From assembly GCA_027621175.1 (NCBI GenBank), contig JAQCCM010000010.1:1-51152 (forward strand): a DNA stretch of 51,152 nucleotides, written 5' to 3'. A model generated the notes under the pieces. The model was not told the DNA's origin, did not search any database, and saw only the letters and a program-made list of their open reading frames with translations. A program made the translations under genes and the position numbers. Shown here one piece after another: positions 7,858 through 15,351 of the stretch (positions are counted from its first letter, which is position 1; every line of letters starts with the position of its first letter). The DNA is from Bacteroidota bacterium (GTDB taxonomy: Bacteria > Bacteroidota > Bacteroidia > Flavobacteriales > Flavobacteriaceae).

Positions 7858-8937
7858 ATGTTACAAGAAAAACTACAAATTGTTAAGCAGCGTTTTGATG
7901 AAGTCGCTGACCTTATCATCCAACCCGATATTATTGCTGATCAAAAGCGCTATGTAGCGTTGAATAGAGAATACAAGGATTTGTCTGCGCTAATGGAAAA
8001 GCGTGCGGAGTATCTAAGTTTATTGGACAATAAAAATGAAGCCCAAGCACTTATTTCTGAGGAAAAAGATCCCGAAATATTGGCCATGGCAAAAGAGGAG
8101 TTGGAGGAAGCAAACAATAAATTAGTGGCATTAGAGGACGAAATCCGATTTATGTTTATTCCAAAAGACCCAGAGGATGCCAAAAATGTTATGATGGAAC
8201 TGCGTGCCGGAACAGGAGGCGACGAGGCAAGTATTTTTGCTGGCGATTTGTACCGGATGTACACCAAATATTGTGAAAGCAAGGGCTGGAAAGTTAGCGT
8301 GGTCGACATGAGTGAGGGAACTTCAGGCGGTTTTAAAGAAGTTATTGTTGAGGTTAATGGCGAAAATGTTTATGGAACCCTAAAGTTTGAATCTGGTGTG
8401 CATCGTGTTCAGCGTGTGCCACAAACCGAAACTCAAGGGCGTGTCCATACCTCTGCGGCAACTGTCATGGTGCTTCCAGAGGCAGAAGAGTTTGATATTG
8501 AGTTAGATATGTCTGAAATTCGTATTGAACGCACGACATCAACAGGACCTGGCGGACAATCGGTAAATACGACCTATTCGGCCATTAAGCTTCACCACGA
8601 GCCAACAGGTATGATTGTGAGTTGTCAAGACCAGAAATCATCACACAAAAATTTAGAAAAAGCACTTAAAGTGCTTCGTTCCAGATTGTACGATATGGAG
8701 CTTGCCAAAAAGCAAGCAGCAGATTCTGAAAAGCGAAAAAGCATGGTGTCTTCTGGAGATAGGTCTGCAAAAATCAGAACTTATAACTACCCACAGGGAC
8801 GTGTGACAGATCATCGTATTGGTCTAACACTTTATGATTTGCAAAACATCATCAATGGTGACATTCAAAAACTTATTGATGAAATGCAATTGCATCAGAA
8901 CACCGAAAAGCTTAAATTTTCAGACGAGTTATTATAG
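7858..8937 (+). CDS. prfA: peptide chain release factor 1
   Basis: Terminates translation at UAA and UAG. 359 residues, normal for RF1. The catalytic motif [13 protein letters not shown] (GGQ, about residues 229-231) and the codon-recognition segment [15 protein letters not shown] (about 182-196, PxT form with PQT, the class-1 RF1 type rather than the RF2 SPF type) are both visible. The helical N-terminal domain (residues 1-100) interacts with the GTPase centre. It starts 3 nt after the YceI gene and is followed 1 nt later by pyrF. PrmC, its usual methyltransferase partner, is not in this window. Confidence 0.97.
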   Translation: MLQEKLQIVKQRFDEVADLIIQPDIIADQKRYVALNREYKDLSALMEKRAEYLSLLDNKNEAQALISEEKDPEILAMAKEELEEANNKLVALEDEIRFMFIPKDPEDAKNVMMELRAGTGGDEASIFAGDLYRMYTKYCESKGWKVSVVDMSEGTSGGFKEVIVEVNGENVYGTLKFESGVHRVQRVPQTETQGRVHTSAATVMVLPEAEEFDIELDMSEIRIERTTSTGPGGQSVNTTYSAIKLHHEPTGMIVSCQDQKSSHKNLEKALKVLRSRLYDMELAKKQAADSEKRKSMVSSGDRSAKIRTYNYPQGRVTDHRIGLTLYDLQNIINGDIQKLIDEMQLHQNTEKLKFSDELL

Positions 8938-8938
8938 C

Positions 8939-9757
8939 ATGACAACGCAAGCCATTTTTGAGCAAATACAACTTAAAAAGTCTTTTTTGTCCCTAGGCTT
9001 AGATCCTGACTTGGACAAAATGCCTCCGCATTTAATTTCTTCAAGCCAAGAACCGCTTTTTGATTTTTGCAAGACCATTGTTGATCACTTACAACATCTT
9101 TGTGTGGCAGTAAAAATCAATACGGCTTTCTTTGAGGCATATGGTGTACAAGGGTATACTGCATTGGATAAATTGATTCATTACATCAAATCGCATTATC
9201 CTGAATTATTTACCATAGCCGATGCTAAACGTGGCGATATTGGAAATACCTCTTTGCGTTACGCCAAGGCATTTTTTGAAGCGATGCCTTTTGACGCTAT
9301 TACCATTGCGCCCTATATGGGAAAGGACTCTGTCGAACCATTTTTAACGTATCCAGATAAATATGCTGTTTTATTGGCATTAACGTCTAACGAAGGAGCG
9401 ACGGATTTTCAGCTAAAATCCAACAACAAAGAAATATTATACCAGCAAGTGCTAAGGCAGTCGAAAAGCTGGAAAAATGCATCGCAACTGATGTATGTGG
9501 TAGGGGCAACCAAAGCAGAACACCTTACCGAAGTTAGGAAATTAGTTCCAGACTCGTTTTTATTGGTGCCCGGAGTAGGTGCGCAAGGCGGAAGCCTTGA
9601 AGATGTATTTACTCACGGTTCAAATGAAAAAGTAGGACTTTTGGTTAATTCTTCTCGTGGAATTTTATATGCTGGAAGCGGAGAGGATTTTGCAGAGGCA
9701 GCCTTGGAAGCGACTAATGTATTGCAACAAGAAATGGAAAACCTTTTATCCTCATGA
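8939..9757 (+). CDS. pyrF: orotidine 5'-phosphate decarboxylase
   Basis: Decarboxylates OMP to UMP, last step of pyrimidine nucleotide synthesis. From ATG 8939 the protein is 272 residues, the longer subfamily-2 type (about 230 in E. coli). Visible motifs: SLGLDPDLDKMP near residues 16-27, VKINTAFFEAYG (about 58-69), the catalytic DAKRGDIGNTS block (about 98-108; Asp-Lys-Asp array) and VPGVGAQGG (about 205-213). The frame stays open upstream inside prfA, but ATG 8939, one base after the prfA stop, is the natural start. It overlaps the next gene in an ATGA. Confidence 0.95.
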   Translation: MTTQAIFEQIQLKKSFLSLGLDPDLDKMPPHLISSSQEPLFDFCKTIVDHLQHLCVAVKINTAFFEAYGVQGYTALDKLIHYIKSHYPELFTIADAKRGDIGNTSLRYAKAFFEAMPFDAITIAPYMGKDSVEPFLTYPDKYAVLLALTSNEGATDFQLKSNNKEILYQQVLRQSKSWKNASQLMYVVGATKAEHLTEVRKLVPDSFLLVPGVGAQGGSLEDVFTHGSNEKVGLLVNSSRGILYAGSGEDFAEAALEATNVLQQEMENLLSS

Positions 9758-10533
9758 TACACTATACACTTTATCCGCATGAGACTTCTCAAGAATGGGT
9801 GACATTTGTTCACGGGGCAGGGGGTAGCTCGTCTATTTGGTACAAGCAAATTAGGGCATACACAAAGCATTATAATGTCCTGATGTTAGATTTGCGTGGA
9901 CACGGAAACTCCAAGCCAAGCTTAAAGCAGGCTTTTAATCAACGGTATACATTTGATGTGATTGTTGCTGATATTATTGAAGTTTTAGATTTTGAAAAAA
10001 TTGAAAAATCACACTTTGTGGGTATTTCTTTAGGGACAATTTTGATTCGTCAGTTGGCGGAAACCTATCCCGAACGGGTTCGCAGTATGGTTATGGGCGG
10101 CGCTATTGTAAAGCTTAATGTACGTTCACAAATTCTGATGCGCTTTGGAAATGTAGTTAAATCCGTTATTCCATATTTGTGGCTATATCGTTTTTTTGCG
10201 TTTATTATCATGCCCAAAAAAAACCATCGCGAATCAAGATTACTTTTTGTCCGAGAGGCAAAAAAACTATACCATAAAGAGTTTTTGCGCTGGTATAAGT
10301 TGACTACCGAATTAAAACCATTGTTGCGTCTGTTTCGCCAAGTTGATGTGGGGATTCCTACGCTTTATGTTATGGGAGAGGAAGATTATATGTTTTTACC
10401 TAGCATAGAAAAACTAGCCTCTTTGCAGTCTTCGGCACAGCTTGCCGTTGTGCCACAATGTGGTCATGTGGTTAACGTAGAGCAACCCCAGCTGTTTAAT
10501 ACAACTACCCTTTCTTTTTTGAATAATATATAG
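9754..10533 (+). CDS. alpha/beta-hydrolase
   Basis: 259 residues, no signal peptide, so cytoplasmic. The fold signature is clear: oxyanion segment FVHGAGGSSSIWY (about residues 18-30), LDLRGHGNSKP (about 45-55), nucleophile elbow GISLGT with Ser (about 90-95), acid in VMGEEDYMF (about 208-216) and catalytic His in PQCGHVVNVEQP (about 232-243). Substrate unknown; ester, lactone and carboxylic thioester hydrolysis are all possible. It overlaps pyrF by 4 nt (ATGA) and is the last gene of the seven-gene run; the convergent purU gene begins 36 nt further on. Confidence 0.85.
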   Translation: MIHYTLYPHETSQEWVTFVHGAGGSSSIWYKQIRAYTKHYNVLMLDLRGHGNSKPSLKQAFNQRYTFDVIVADIIEVLDFEKIEKSHFVGISLGTILIRQLAETYPERVRSMVMGGAIVKLNVRSQILMRFGNVVKSVIPYLWLYRFFAFIIMPKKNHRESRLLFVREAKKLYHKEFLRWYKLTTELKPLLRLFRQVDVGIPTLYVMGEEDYMFLPSIEKLASLQSSAQLAVVPQCGHVVNVEQPQLFNTTTLSFLNNI

Positions 10534-10569
10534 TTAGGTGCGCGACTTTCGTGTAAACGCTCCATTTGT

Positions 10570-11424
10570 TTAAGTGAAAATTACCGTTTTGTTTCCATAC
10601 ACCATTACTTTTTTAGCCACGTGGTGTTTTACGGCATTTGCAAGTACAATTTTTTCCAAATCTCTCCCTTTCGCAATAAGTTGTGCTACACTATGGCTGT
10701 GTGATACTTTGGCAACATCTTGCTCTATAATAGGTCCAGCATCGAGTTCTTCTGTAACGTAATGACTGGTTGCACCGATGATTTTTACCCCACGTTCAAA
10801 TGCCGAGTGATAGGGCTTTGCACCAGGAAATGCAGGTAAAAAAGAATGGTGAATATTGATGATGTTACTTGAATAGGCGTCAATAAGTGCTGGAGGTATG
10901 ATTTGCATATAACGCGCCAACACGATAAAATCTACGTTGTGTTCTTTTAGTAAGCGCAGTTGTTCTTGTGCAGCTTCAGCTTTGGTTTCTTTGGTGACAG
11001 CTACATGATAAAATGGAATTTCAAAAGCTTTGGCGATAGGAGCGAGGTCAGCGTGATTGCTAAGAATAAAAGGAATTTCTACTGCTAATTCTCTCGACTT
11101 AAATCTTCCTAATAAATCGTAAAGACAGTGATCGTATTTGGAAACAAAAATGGCCATTTTAGGCTTATAAGCAATGGGCTGATGACTCCAGTCCATATTA
11201 AAAACAGATGCAGGTCCTTCTTCAAATGCAGTTGTAAACGCCTGATAGGAGCAACGTGATTCGTCTAGTTCTGCTTCTAAACGCATAAAAAACCCTCCCT
11301 TTTCTCTGTCAACATATTGATCAATATATTGAATGTTGCCTTTATGTTGATATACAAAAGAAGTTACATCGGCAATAATTCCCTTTTTGTCGGGACATTG
11401 GATAACAAGCGTGATGGCGTACAT
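10570..11424 (-). CDS. purU: formyltetrahydrofolate deformylase
   Basis: Hydrolyses 10-formyl-THF to THF and formate, balancing one-carbon pools and feeding formate to purine synthesis. From ATG 11424 it is 284 residues, matching the family; the frame extends 9 codons upstream to another ATG at 11451, but YAITLVIQCPDKKG is the usual start of the ACT domain. Domain order: N-terminal ACT (residues 1-85), then a formyltransferase-fold catalytic domain with INIHHSFLPAFPGAKPY (about 195-211; Asn and His of the active site) and ELDAGPIIEQ (about 235-244; catalytic Asp). It is leftward and separated from amtB by a terminator. Confidence 0.93.
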   Translation of the reverse strand: MYAITLVIQCPDKKGIIADVTSFVYQHKGNIQYIDQYVDREKGGFFMRLEAELDESRCSYQAFTTAFEEGPASVFNMDWSHQPIAYKPKMAIFVSKYDHCLYDLLGRFKSRELAVEIPFILSNHADLAPIAKAFEIPFYHVAVTKETKAEAAQEQLRLLKEHNVDFIVLARYMQIIPPALIDAYSSNIINIHHSFLPAFPGAKPYHSAFERGVKIIGATSHYVTEELDAGPIIEQDVAKVSHSHSVAQLIAKGRDLEKIVLANAVKHHVAKKVMVYGNKTVIFT

Positions 11425-11453
11425 AAAATTATTTGGTGCAAACATATACAAAA

Positions 11454-11496
11454 AAAACCTCCGTTCCTCAGTGTTATTGAAGGAAACGGAGGTTTT
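11454..11496 (-). terminator. intrinsic terminator after amtB
   Basis: Stem AAAACCTCCGTT / AACGGAGGTTTT (11454-11465, 11485-11496) extended inward by TCCT/AGGA with one bulged A; a U-run follows on the minus strand. It ends the porin-PII-amtB transcript just before purU begins. Confidence 0.85.
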
Positions 11497-11523
11497 GACA
11501 CTCCTAATTAAACAAACAAATGT

Positions 11524-12759
11524 TTACTTTTTAGACACACTAAAGTCTGCATATGCAGCCATTCCATGCTCTGCATCATCTAGCCCATTAATTTCTTCTT
11601 CTTTGGTAACGCGTAGTCCAACAAGTGCTTTTACAATGAACACTAAAATAAGTGTTGAAAGCACACAGAAAGCACCAACAATACCCACTCCAGCAAGCTG
11701 AATCATAAACTGCTCAAACCCAGCCATGGCACCGAAAATACCTACGGCCAAAGTTCCCCACATACCAGCAAAAAGATGCACGGCAATAGCGCCTACAGGA
11801 TCGTCTAATTTTAATTTTTCAAGTAATGCAATAGCAAGTACTACAACAATACCCCCTATACTTCCAACAATCATCGCTTCTCCAGTTGACATTTGGTCAG
11901 CACCTGCTGTAATAGCTACTAAACCACCCAAAACCCCATTCATAAACATGGTAATATCGTAGTTTTTGTAGAGAATATGAGAGAATATTGAAGCAACAAC
12001 ACCACCAGCTGCAGCAGCTAAACTTGTGGTTACTAGCACCAAAGACGTAGCTTCTGGGTCAGCAGAAAGTACAGAACCTCCATTGAATCCAAACCATCCT
12101 AACCAAAGGATTAAAACCCCAGCAGCTGCAATTGGGATATTGTGTCCAAAAATTGGATTTGATGTACCATCAGCACTATACTTGCCAATGCGCGCTCCTA
12201 AAAAGTAGATTACGACTAAGGCAGCCCAGCCTCCAACAGAGTGAACAAGCGTAGAACCAGCAAAGTCATAAAACCCCCAGCTGCTTAAAAATCCACCACC
12301 CCATTGCCATGAGCCTACGATTGGGTAAACCAATCCAACATAAAGCACAACAAAAAGCATAAAGGCTTCTAGCTTAATGCGCTCTGCTACGGCACCAGAA
12401 ACGATAGTTGCGGCTGTAGCGGCAAACATTCCTTGAAATAAGAAATCAGTCCACCAAGTATAGCCACCATCAGCGTAAGCTGCGGTCATGCCTCCTTCTG
12501 GTGGAGCGATACCCCATCCGGCAAATTTAAAAAAGCCAATGGCTCCTTCTTCAAATCCTGGATACATAAGGTTGAATCCAGCAAGTGCGTAAAGTAAAAG
12601 TCCAGCTGTAATAACAAAGAAGTTTTTAAACAAAATGTTTACAGTGTTTTTTTGACGTGTTAATCCTGCTTCAAGGAATGAGAATCCCAAGTGCATAAAA
12701 AAGACGAGTGCAGTACAGATCATCATCCATACGTTATTTGTGGTAAATAATGCTTCCAT
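11524..12759 (-). CDS. amtB: ammonium transporter
   Basis: Inner-membrane Amt/Rh/MEP channel of 411 residues with about 11 membrane spans. The twin pore histidines are visible in STLVHSVGGW (about residue 168) and AVHLFAGMWG (about residue 317). Other family blocks: FLFQGMFAATAATIVSGAVAE (about 108-128) and WLGWFGFNGGS (about 218-228). There is no cleavable signal peptide, and the N-terminus starts directly at a span. It lies 6 nt downstream of the PII gene, the near-universal glnK-amtB pairing, in which deuridylylated PII plugs the channel when nitrogen is ample. Third gene of the operon beginning with the porin. Confidence 0.97.
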   Translation of the reverse strand: MEALFTTNNVWMMICTALVFFMHLGFSFLEAGLTRQKNTVNILFKNFFVITAGLLLYALAGFNLMYPGFEEGAIGFFKFAGWGIAPPEGGMTAAYADGGYTWWTDFLFQGMFAATAATIVSGAVAERIKLEAFMLFVVLYVGLVYPIVGSWQWGGGFLSSWGFYDFAGSTLVHSVGGWAALVVIYFLGARIGKYSADGTSNPIFGHNIPIAAAGVLILWLGWFGFNGGSVLSADPEATSLVLVTTSLAAAAGGVVASIFSHILYKNYDITMFMNGVLGGLVAITAGADQMSTGEAMIVGSIGGIVVVLAIALLEKLKLDDPVGAIAVHLFAGMWGTLAVGIFGAMAGFEQFMIQLAGVGIVGAFCVLSTLILVFIVKALVGLRVTKEEEINGLDDAEHGMAAYADFSVSKK

Positions 12760-12765
12760 TTTTAT

Positions 12766-13104
12766 TTAGTTTAAAGTTTCTCCTCCTTTTTCGCCTGTGC
12801 GAATTCGGTATGCTTCCTCAACGGGGAGGATGAAAATTTTACCATCGCCGATGTTTCCCGTTCCACCAGCTTCAATAATGGCCTGTACTGCAGGCGCTAC
12901 AAAATCCTCGTTTACTACAATGGATAACATTCTGCGGTCTATGGCAGATGTGCTATAGGAAACACCTCGGTAAACCCTACCGACTTTTTCGTTTCCAATT
13001 CCTGTTACATCCCAATAGCTGAAAAACGTAACACCTACTTCATGTAGTTTTTCTTTTACGTCTTCGTATTTAGCTTTTCGAATTAAAGCTTCTATTTTTT
13101 TCAT
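12766..13104 (-). CDS. nitrogen regulatory protein PII (GlnB/GlnK family)
   Basis: 112-residue trimeric signal protein that reads ATP/ADP and 2-oxoglutarate. N-terminus MKKIEALIRK and C-terminal IRTGEKG are typical. The B-loop GNIGDGKIFILPVEEAYRIRTGE (about residues 82-104) has the family residues. The T-loop (about 36-55) keeps Arg46-Gly47 and a Tyr at 50 (RGVSYST), equivalent to the uridylylated Tyr51 of E. coli PII, but its flanks differ (STSAIDRR). Whether it is uridylylated here is unknown. Placement directly before amtB identifies it as the GlnK-type regulator of that channel. Confidence 0.95.
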   Translation of the reverse strand: MKKIEALIRKAKYEDVKEKLHEVGVTFFSYWDVTGIGNEKVGRVYRGVSYSTSAIDRRMLSIVVNEDFVAPAVQAIIEAGGTGNIGDGKIFILPVEEAYRIRTGEKGGETLN

Positions 13105-13155
13105 TTTTCTATTTTTAAATTATTTGTCTTGTGTAAGAGCTTAGCTAATTATACT

Positions 13156-14154
13156 CTAGAAAGAGTAAATCGCTGCAACAACAAAAGAAGCTAAGCTATC
13201 TGTTGCTCCATCTGCATTCGTGTAAAACTTGTCCGAAGCAGTATCCACTCTAAATTCTGGCTTTATGGTCATGTTTCCAGAAGTAAGGCTTCCTGTGATT
13301 GTAAATGAAGTGTTGTCTCCATCACCAAAAGCACCTAACTCACCGTTTTCAGTAAATGCCTCATATCTTGCGCCAAGGGCGAAAGAATCAGAGAACGTGT
13401 ATTGTGGATAAAGTGCAATACCAGAGAATTCAATTGTATCATCCTCGTAAGTGGTTGCGTTTACACCTAAGAAAAAGCTATCCGAAAGATCAATTCCACC
13501 AGTGAAGTCAATTTGAGTCGCGTTTACAGATCCTCCAGTAAGTAAGTTGATGTATTGTCCATAAAGACCTAACTGCGCGCCAAACATATAGTCGTCACCA
13601 ATTGGTTGAGCCTCTGTTTGGTCAGTGCTGTTAAGTACTCCTAACATTAAAGATATATCGTCAGAAAGTGTGATATCAGCTTTTAACCCTGTGTGAGAAA
13701 AAGGCCCATAGGAGAACATGTATGATGTAGAGTAGTTAAAGTTAGCAGCAGGAGAAATTACTTCATATCCTAAGAAGGTATTAAAGTTACCTAATGTCAA
13801 CGTAAAGCTATCACTTACATTGTAGTACACATACAATTGATTCACTAAATTGGAAGAACCTACAGAGTTAAATACAGCGTCTGCACCTCTTGGTCCATAT
13901 ACTAAGTCAGCAACAAAACCAGATTTCTCACCTTCGTAAGAAAGAACAATGTTAGCCATGCCTAAAGCAAATCCATTTAGATTGGCGAATGATGTACCAG
14001 GTGCAAACTCAGTACTTCTATAGTACGTGTCTACTGTTCCAGACACACTAAATGTAGGGGCTTCATCTTGCGCTTGCATGTTTTGGTTTCCCAAAAGTGT
14101 TACCATGAGTACTGCAAACGTTGTTATTAAAATCGAATTAATATTATTTTTCAT
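13156..14154 (-). CDS. outer-membrane beta-barrel porin (BBP2-like)
   Basis: 332 residues: signal peptide (about residues 1-28, ending MQAQ), then alternating amphipathic strands through to a C-terminal aromatic residue (AAIYSF), the hallmark of an outer-membrane barrel. Strand pairs such as FSVSGTVDTYYRS, FTLTLGNFNTFLGYEV and FALGARYEAFTE match the putative beta-barrel porin-2 family. It is the first gene of the operon with PII and amtB, so it probably provides outer-membrane entry for ammonium or another small nitrogen compound; that specificity is inferred from context. Very A/T-rich upstream region with two candidate operators. Confidence 0.82.
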   Translation of the reverse strand: MKNNINSILITTFAVLMVTLLGNQNMQAQDEAPTFSVSGTVDTYYRSTEFAPGTSFANLNGFALGMANIVLSYEGEKSGFVADLVYGPRGADAVFNSVGSSNLVNQLYVYYNVSDSFTLTLGNFNTFLGYEVISPAANFNYSTSYMFSYGPFSHTGLKADITLSDDISLMLGVLNSTDQTEAQPIGDDYMFGAQLGLYGQYINLLTGGSVNATQIDFTGGIDLSDSFFLGVNATTYEDDTIEFSGIALYPQYTFSDSFALGARYEAFTENGELGAFGDGDNTSFTITGSLTSGNMTIKPEFRVDTASDKFYTNADGATDSLASFVVAAIYSF

Positions 14155-14195
14155 TTTTAAAAGTGTTTAGTTGATATTTATTTAATTAATCACGT

Positions 14196-14203
14196 CAAAT
14201 GTA
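14196..14203 (-). promoter_or_regulatory. -7 box TACATTTG of the porin-PII-amtB operon
   Basis: Exact TAnnTTTG on the minus strand, 41 nt before the porin ATG. There is no TTG where the -33 element should be; the dyad 14217-14242 lies there instead. Confidence 0.55.
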
Positions 14204-14216
14204 TGATTATTACGCA

Positions 14217-14242
14217 TTGACCCTATTTTTTTTGTGGGTCAA
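14217..14242. promoter_or_regulatory. candidate nitrogen operator, proximal dyad (TTGACCC-N12-GGGTCAA)
   Basis: Perfect 7-bp inverted repeat with a 12-nt spacer, centred 26.5 bp upstream of the -7 box, i.e. close to -40, the usual place of a class II activator. It shares its ACCC-N12-GGGT core with the dyad in front of GSII glnA. The binding protein is unknown. Confidence 0.55.
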
Positions 14243-14270
14243 CATGTGTTTTTTGTAATAAAATAAAATT

Positions 14271-14292
14271 TACCCCCTAAAAAATGTGGGGT
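14271..14292. promoter_or_regulatory. candidate nitrogen operator, distal box (TACCCCCTAA with GGGGT half)
   Basis: Contains the 10-mer TACCCCCTAA (14271-14280), identical to 3219-3228, plus a facing GGGGT (14288-14292). Measured as ACCC-N12-GGGG it is centred 52 bp (five helical turns) from the proximal dyad. Confidence 0.5.
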
Positions 14293-14377
14293 TAATATAA
14301 TTTTAATATGTATTTTGAATATAAAGCCCTTTTAAACACAAGGGTTCTTATGGATAGTGCAAAAAAAACTTAAAAAA

Positions 14378-14755
14378 TCAACTCAATTTTGTCAAAAAAT
14401 GACCTAGCAGCACAAAACCTAGGCAAATCCCAAAGCTTAACACGGAATAACCAAAGAAATGTAAGAGGTGCCCCCCCTTAATAAAGGCGTAGTTTTCATA
14501 AGTAAATGTTGAAAAAGTAGTAAGACCCCCACAAAAACCCGTGACAAGCAAAAGTTTTTGTTGCTCGCTTAAAACACCTGATTCATGAAAACCTCCCATA
14601 AGTATGCCAATAACAAAACAGCCAACAGCGTTTGCACAAAGAGTAGCCCACGGAAAGTCGATAGAAACTTGTTGTAAAAGTTTAGCGATACCGAATCGTG
14701 CCATGCTTCCCAGTCCACCACCAACAAAAACGAGAAATAAAGATTGCATACTCAT
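14378..14755 (-). CDS. crcB: fluoride ion channel/exporter CrcB (Fluc)
   Basis: 125 residues, four membrane spans, the size of a Fluc monomer that dimerises in antiparallel to form a fluoride channel. The family block GFCGGLTTFSTFTYE (about residues 69-83) carries the pore Phe/Thr residues and central Na+ site; the N-terminal GGGLGSMARF (about 12-21) and NAVGCFVIG (about 42-50) are also conserved. No fluoride riboswitch is visible, because a small membrane-protein gene abuts it directly upstream; the two start and stop codons touch (stop 14756-14758, start 14755). An alternative start is Met3. Confidence 0.93.
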   Translation of the reverse strand: MSMQSLFLVFVGGGLGSMARFGIAKLLQQVSIDFPWATLCANAVGCFVIGILMGGFHESGVLSEQQKLLLVTGFCGGLTTFSTFTYENYAFIKGGHLLHFFGYSVLSFGICLGFVLLGHFLTKLS

Positions 14756-14938
14756 TTACACGATGCTCTTTAATCCGACTAAAAGCCCCACAAAAATCAG
14801 AAAGCCTATCAATACCCAAAAGCTTCCTTTAAAATAGGCCTTACTTTTTTGCTTGTCCTTTATATAGCTATATATAATGACTGCTGTGAATGCAAAAACA
14901 AAAAAAAGTGAGAAAATCAATTGACCCGTGGAGAACAT
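14756..14938 (-). CDS. small two-span membrane protein, function unknown
   Basis: 60 residues from ATG 14938 (longer in-frame extensions overlap the divergent gene and look spurious). There are two hydrophobic segments, about residues 5-24 (LIFSLFFVFAFTAVIIYS) and 38-57, joined by a basic loop KDKQKSKAYFKG. I recall proteins of this type preceding crcB in other flavobacteria, but this is memory only. It abuts crcB with no spacer and is surely co-transcribed, so it may assist the fluoride channel or simply share its promoter. Function unknown. Confidence 0.65.
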   Translation of the reverse strand: MFSTGQLIFSLFFVFAFTAVIIYSYIKDKQKSKAYFKGSFWVLIGFLIFVGLLVGLKSIV

Positions 14939-14967
14939 AGCGTTATTTTTAGCGAAACTATAAAAAA

Positions 14968-15351
14968 ATGCAAAAACAATTAGATGCAGTAGCTGCATTT
15001 CACAACGCTTTTGGTGTGGGAATAGCAAATACCCCTGTAGGGCACATTTCAAAAGAAATAAATGAATTACGTTATAAACTCATGGCAGAGGAAAATAATG
15101 AGTATCTAGACGCTGCAAACTCTAACGAATTAGTAGAAGTGGCAGACGCTCTTGGCGATATGTTATACATATTATGCGGTACCATTCTCTCTCACGGTAT
15201 GCAACATATTATTGAGGAAGTTTTCGACGAAATCCAAGACAGTAATATGAGCAAACTTGGTGCAGATGGAAAACCTATTTATAGAGAAGACGGTAAGGTG
15301 ATGAAAGGACCAAATTACCGTAAGCCCGACTTAAAACAGTTTTTGGATTAG
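14968..15351 (+). CDS. all-alpha NTP pyrophosphohydrolase (MazG/HisE-like)
   Basis: 127 residues, all helical. The metal-binding EExxE-x(n)-ExxD pattern of this superfamily is seen in MAEENNEYLDA (about residues 39-49) and ELVEVADALGDMLYI (about 54-68). The family hydrolyses nucleotide triphosphates or phosphoribosyl-ATP; the absence of other his genes nearby makes a house-cleaning dNTPase more likely than HisE. A C-terminal tail with GADGKPIYREDGKVMKGP is typical of the phage/bacterial PRA-PH-like group. The 3' end overlaps the convergent ilvE gene by 4 nt. Confidence 0.8.
   Translation: MQKQLDAVAAFHNAFGVGIANTPVGHISKEINELRYKLMAEENNEYLDAANSNELVEVADALGDMLYILCGTILSHGMQHIIEEVFDEIQDSNMSKLGADGKPIYREDGKVMKGPNYRKPDLKQFLD

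Noticed and set aside
8834-8938. N-terminal extension of pyrF into prfA
   Set aside because: The OMP decarboxylase fold begins at ATG 8939, one base after the prfA stop; the extension reads another frame of prfA.
14155-14377. Sigma54 promoter for the nitrogen operon
   Set aside because: No TGGC-N8-TTGC type -24/-12 elements at either nitrogen promoter; TAnnTTTG boxes are present instead.
14756-14968. Fluoride riboswitch before crcB
   Set aside because: The upstream small gene touches crcB, and the 29-nt divergent gap before it has no room for the aptamer.
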